From JACCTH01 sp963761985 (GTDB taxonomy: Bacteria > Actinomycetota > Acidimicrobiia > Spongiisociales > ZC4RG35): a stretch of 34,413 bases of DNA. The stretch covers positions 1 to 34,413 of the forward strand of contig CAVXIT010000008.1 in the NCBI GenBank assembly GCA_963761985.1. The letters run 5' to 3'. Position 1 is the stretch's first letter. Every line of letters begins with the position of its first letter. The position numbers were made by a program, and so were the translations under genes. The notes beneath the pieces are model-generated. The model saw only the letters and a program-made list of their open reading frames with translations, did not search any database and was not told the origin of the DNA. Below are positions 32,152 to 34,413 of the stretch, in pieces.

Positions 32152-33068
32152 GACGCCTCGCGGGTTGCCTGCGCGACAGAGCGCAGGTAGTAGAGCATGA
32201 GGATGCCGACTGCCGCCATGAGGATCAGTGTGAGCGCCGCCCCCTCACCGCCCTGGCTCGAGGTTTGGTTGACGAATTGGTCGATCTGGTTGCCGATCAT
32301 GCGAGTGCGAGGTGATCCCGACAAGAGGTTGGGGGTGTAGTAATCGCCAAACATCGGCAACATCACCAGCACCAAACCGGCCAGGATTCCCTGTCGCGAG
32401 AGAGGCAGCGTGACGCGAAAAAATGCCGCCCGGGCACTGGCGCCGAGGTCGCGCGCCGCTTCCAGCACCTGGCGGTCGATCCGGTCAAGCGCCGCGTACA
32501 GAGGGAGGATGAAGAAAGGGATGTATCCGTAGACGAGGCCAAGGATGACTGTCGAGTGGCGGCCTTCGAGCCAGGCTTGTGGCGGGATCCCGACCGCCTG
32601 CAACCCACGGTTGACAAGTCCATCGGGGCTGAGCAGGTTGACCCAGGCCATCATGCGCATCAAGTAGTTGATCCAGAACGGAGCGAGCAGCGCCACCAGC
32701 CATAGGCCTTTGTGTTTGTCGACCTTGCGGCTCACGAAGTAAGCGACGGGGTAGCCGATCAGGACACAGATCACGGAGGCGGCCGCGACGTAGCCAACCG
32801 TTCGCAGCGCGATGGTGCCAAGTTGGCCCCCAAAGATTTCGCCAAACACTTCGACGAAGGCGCTGGCATCCCAGCGCAGCGGGTTCCACTGGGGAACGGG
32901 TCGCAAAAAGATGGGATCGAGCCGCCCCATCGCCACCGCCACCACGCCGTAGAGCGGGACGATGAAGAGAAGGACCAGCCAGGTGACCCCGGGTAAAGCG
33001 AAAGCCTTCCAGGTCCAAGGTGAGAGCCCGATGGCGCGGCTCTCACCCGCCTGAACGTTGCTTGGCAT
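32148..33068 (-). CDS. ABC transporter permease (PotB-like)
   Basis: 306 residues with about six TM segments. The EAA-type loop is LEAARDLGASARAAFFRVTLPLSRQGI (about 195-221), and PMFGDYYTPNLLSGS is a typical PotB/ModB-type end segment. The PFWINYLMRMMAWVNLLSPDGLVN stretch is highly characteristic of spermidine/putrescine permease PotB. It lies 15 bp after the binding-protein gene and is coupled to PotC by ATGA. Confidence 0.92.
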   Translation of the reverse strand: MPSNVQAGESRAIGLSPWTWKAFALPGVTWLVLLFIVPLYGVVAVAMGRLDPIFLRPVPQWNPLRWDASAFVEVFGEIFGGQLGTIALRTVGYVAAASVICVLIGYPVAYFVSRKVDKHKGLWLVALLAPFWINYLMRMMAWVNLLSPDGLVNRGLQAVGIPPQAWLEGRHSTVILGLVYGYIPFFILPLYAALDRIDRQVLEAARDLGASARAAFFRVTLPLSRQGILAGLVLVMLPMFGDYYTPNLLSGSPRTRMIGNQIDQFVNQTSSQGGEGAALTLILMAAVGILMLYYLRSVAQATREAS

Positions 33069-33083
33069 CTTCGGGTCTTCGGG

Positions 33084-34342
33084 TTAGCCGCCAGCCTGGA
33101 CGCGGGCCCAAGCATCGAGCAGGATGGCTTCCTGGTCGGGAGCTAGCTGGGTTGGCACCACCGCCCGATCGGTCTCGAAATCCTCCGGACGGACGACGGC
33201 GGCCGATACGTTCTCCGGCACCCATTCATCAGCCACCAGCGTCTCAACGTCGACCCCGTTCTGCGGTGGCTGGTATCCGTTCCAACTGAAATTCTCCATC
33301 GCGTTGCCCTCGTCGAGCATGAAGTTGAGGAATTGGTGGGCGAGCACCGGATTGGTCGCTCCCTTGAGCACGGCCAGACAATCGTTGGCGATCGACGCTC
33401 TCACGCCTTCGCCGACTGCCGCCGGCCAGACATAGCGCAACACCGAAGGATCCCCGCCCTCGGGGAAGTAACCCTGCGAAGCCACCACGTCGCCGGACCA
33501 CGCCTCGTGCAACCCGAATCGCCCTTCGGGAATGCCGGCATATGCCCCATCGATCGTGTACCTGATCGCCATGGCTTCCACCAGCTCGATCAAATCTTCC
33601 GCAGCCGCATCCACTTCCTCGGCTGATGCAACCGCCGGATTTGCCACGCCGTTGCGCATCATCGCCATGTAGAGCGTCTCGCGGTAGTCGTCGTAAAGGC
33701 CGGTGATCCCTTTGTACTTCGTGTTCCAAAACACGTCCCACGGGTTTTCGAGTTCGAGCACGTCGGCGTCGTCGACGAGGTCCGTTCTCCAGCCGATTCC
33801 AGTGGTGTACACAACGTAAGGGACCGTGTACCGCGACCCCTGGTCGTAGAAAGGATCGGACAATTGTGGCCAAACGTTGGACAGGTTCGGCAGATACTCC
33901 TGATTCAGGGGCTGAATCAGTTTGCCAGCGACAACTTTGGGAACCGATTGGCCGGTTGGAAACCAAACGTCGAAATTGAGCTCGCCGGCCAGGAGCTTCG
34001 GGATAGCCTCTTCTTCGTTGAAGTAGGTGGTCAATTCGATCTCCACCCCCAAGGCCTCTTCGGCGGCGGGGATCGTGTCAGGATTGATGTAGTCGGCCCA
34101 GTTGTAGAGCCGCAACGGTCCGTCTTCGGGCGGCATTCCCGACGCAATGACTGGATTATCGCCAAATAGAGGTTGAGTCACGGGCCTGGCCGGGGTCCCG
34201 ATCGCGAGTTCGGTCACCGCATCTTCCCTCCACCGCAAGCGGCCAGAATTGCCGCGATCGAGGGAAGAGAGATTCCCAGCGCCATCGCCCGGCCGATGAA
34301 CTGGCGGCGGGTGAACCCATACGGAAGTCGGGGAGAAGTCAT
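33084..34342 (-). CDS. Polyamine/betaine-type ABC substrate-binding lipoprotein (PotD-like), frame broken at 34226-34228
   Basis: From ATG 34342 (AAGGAG 4 nt upstream) the N-terminus reads MTSPRLPYGFTRRQFIGRAM, followed by a hydrophobic stretch and LAACGGG: a twin-arginine signal with a lipobox, so the protein is probably Tat-exported and lipid-anchored. This frame stops 4 codons later, but adding one G to the GGG run (CCC at 34226-34228) continues into EDAVTELAIG and the PotD-like body: LRLYNWADYINPDTIP, FDVWFPTGQSVPK, NPWDVFWNTKYKGITGLYDDYRE, ending with NFSWNGYQPPQNG. Corrected length is about 419 residues. The span is one base short of a multiple of three. The ligand is unknown. The upstream operator at 34355-34368 is 13 bp before the ATG. 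Confidence 0.82.
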
Positions 34343-34353
34343 CAGGCTCCTTA

Positions 34354-34382
34354 TTGAACGAGTGCTCAGTTGGGAAGATAAC
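34354..34382 (+). promoter_or_regulatory. Promoter/operator B: second TGAACG-type element ahead of the PotD-like gene
   Basis: TGAACGAGTGCTCA (34355-34368) is a near-palindrome identical at 11 of 14 positions to element A at 28756 (same strand). On the plus strand TTGAAC (34354-34359) and GATAAC (34377-34382) are 17 bp apart, the same layout as element A, so it should drive a gene starting beyond the window. On the minus strand it lies just upstream of the potD-like ribosome site and could act as its operator. Confidence 0.7.
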
Positions 34383-34413
34383 CATGAGAGAGCGTCCCTG
34401 GCTGCGTCGATAC

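Noticed and set aside
9955..34342. Programmed +1 frameshifting as a common cause of the five broken genes
   Set aside because: The sites share no slippery codon, stop-codon context or stem-loop, the genes are unrelated, and one break is in the opposite direction.
34384..34413. Possible start of a plus-strand gene (ATG followed by ten open codons to the window end)
   Set aside because: The ATG lies only 1 nt after the GATAAC -10 of element B, so it would precede the transcript start. The real gene probably begins beyond the window.
1..34413. Mobile elements, tRNA/rRNA genes, CRISPR arrays, toxin-antitoxin or phage-defence genes
   Set aside because: Looked for and not seen: no transposase, integrase, terminal inverted repeats, regular spacer repeats or RNA-gene signatures.

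Overview
This GC-rich window reads as a piece of an actinobacterial chromosome. The basis is the complete PaaABCDE set with a TetR regulator, a Nei2-type DNA glycosylase, an actinobacterial-style RNB nuclease, lipoproteins with short lipoboxes, and many apparently leaderless starts. An Acidimicrobiia-like lineage is my best guess, but this is inference. Coding density is very high: about 39 genes, most spacers under 100 bp, none above 300 bp, and many 1-4 nt start/stop overlaps. I see no rRNA, tRNA, CRISPR array, insertion sequence or phage gene.

Layout. (1) 1-2169, plus strand: the 3' part of a class III aminotransferase and a lipoprotein. (2) 2189-5721, minus strand: a small GlsB/YeaQ-type membrane protein, then a coupled trio (single-TM protein, polytopic membrane protein, putative methyltransferase). 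(3) 5749-9865, minus strand: the phenylacetyl-CoA epoxidase operon paaABCDE ending in a TetR gene, preceded by a perfect 14-bp palindrome inside the promoter. (4) 9955-11197, minus strand: a thioesterase-like gene and a DUF1801 gene, divergent from (5) 11239-14140, plus strand: an ABC-2 exporter coupled to a dienoyl-CoA-isomerase-like enzyme. (6) 14145-17298, minus strand: a double VOC protein, a TPR protein and an atypical aldehyde dehydrogenase, divergent from an RNB nuclease. (7) 18831-22938: a small lipoprotein, a small conserved protein, an AlkA-type glycosylase coupled to a GNAT gene, and a PLP decarboxylase overlapping a Nei2-type glycosylase. (8) 22895-34342: an uncharacterised amine-catabolic locus.

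Region 8 is the most interesting. A minus-strand run encodes a Rieske oxygenase, a GcvT-like THF-dependent methyltransferase, a PYROXD2-like FAD oxidoreductase, an acyl-CoA dehydrogenase and a TetR regulator. Divergent from it are a glutamate-1-semialdehyde-aminomutase-like aminotransferase and a PotA-type ATPase. PotC-, PotB- and PotD-like genes converge on these. Two near-identical promoter/operator elements (28755-28785 and 34354-34382) carry a TGAACG-type inverted repeat over a TTGAAC -35 box. Together they suggest a TetR-controlled regulon that imports and demethylates an N-methylated (quaternary or betaine-like) amine. The substrate cannot be read from sequence.

Two global features matter to any user. 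First, five genes (thioesterase, TPR, GNAT, GcvT-like, PotD-like) are each broken by one apparent single-base indel while family-like sequence continues on both sides. This suggests uncorrected sequencing indels or very recent mutations. Second, eight starts follow a TANNNT hexamer by exactly 6 nt, the geometry of leaderless transcripts.
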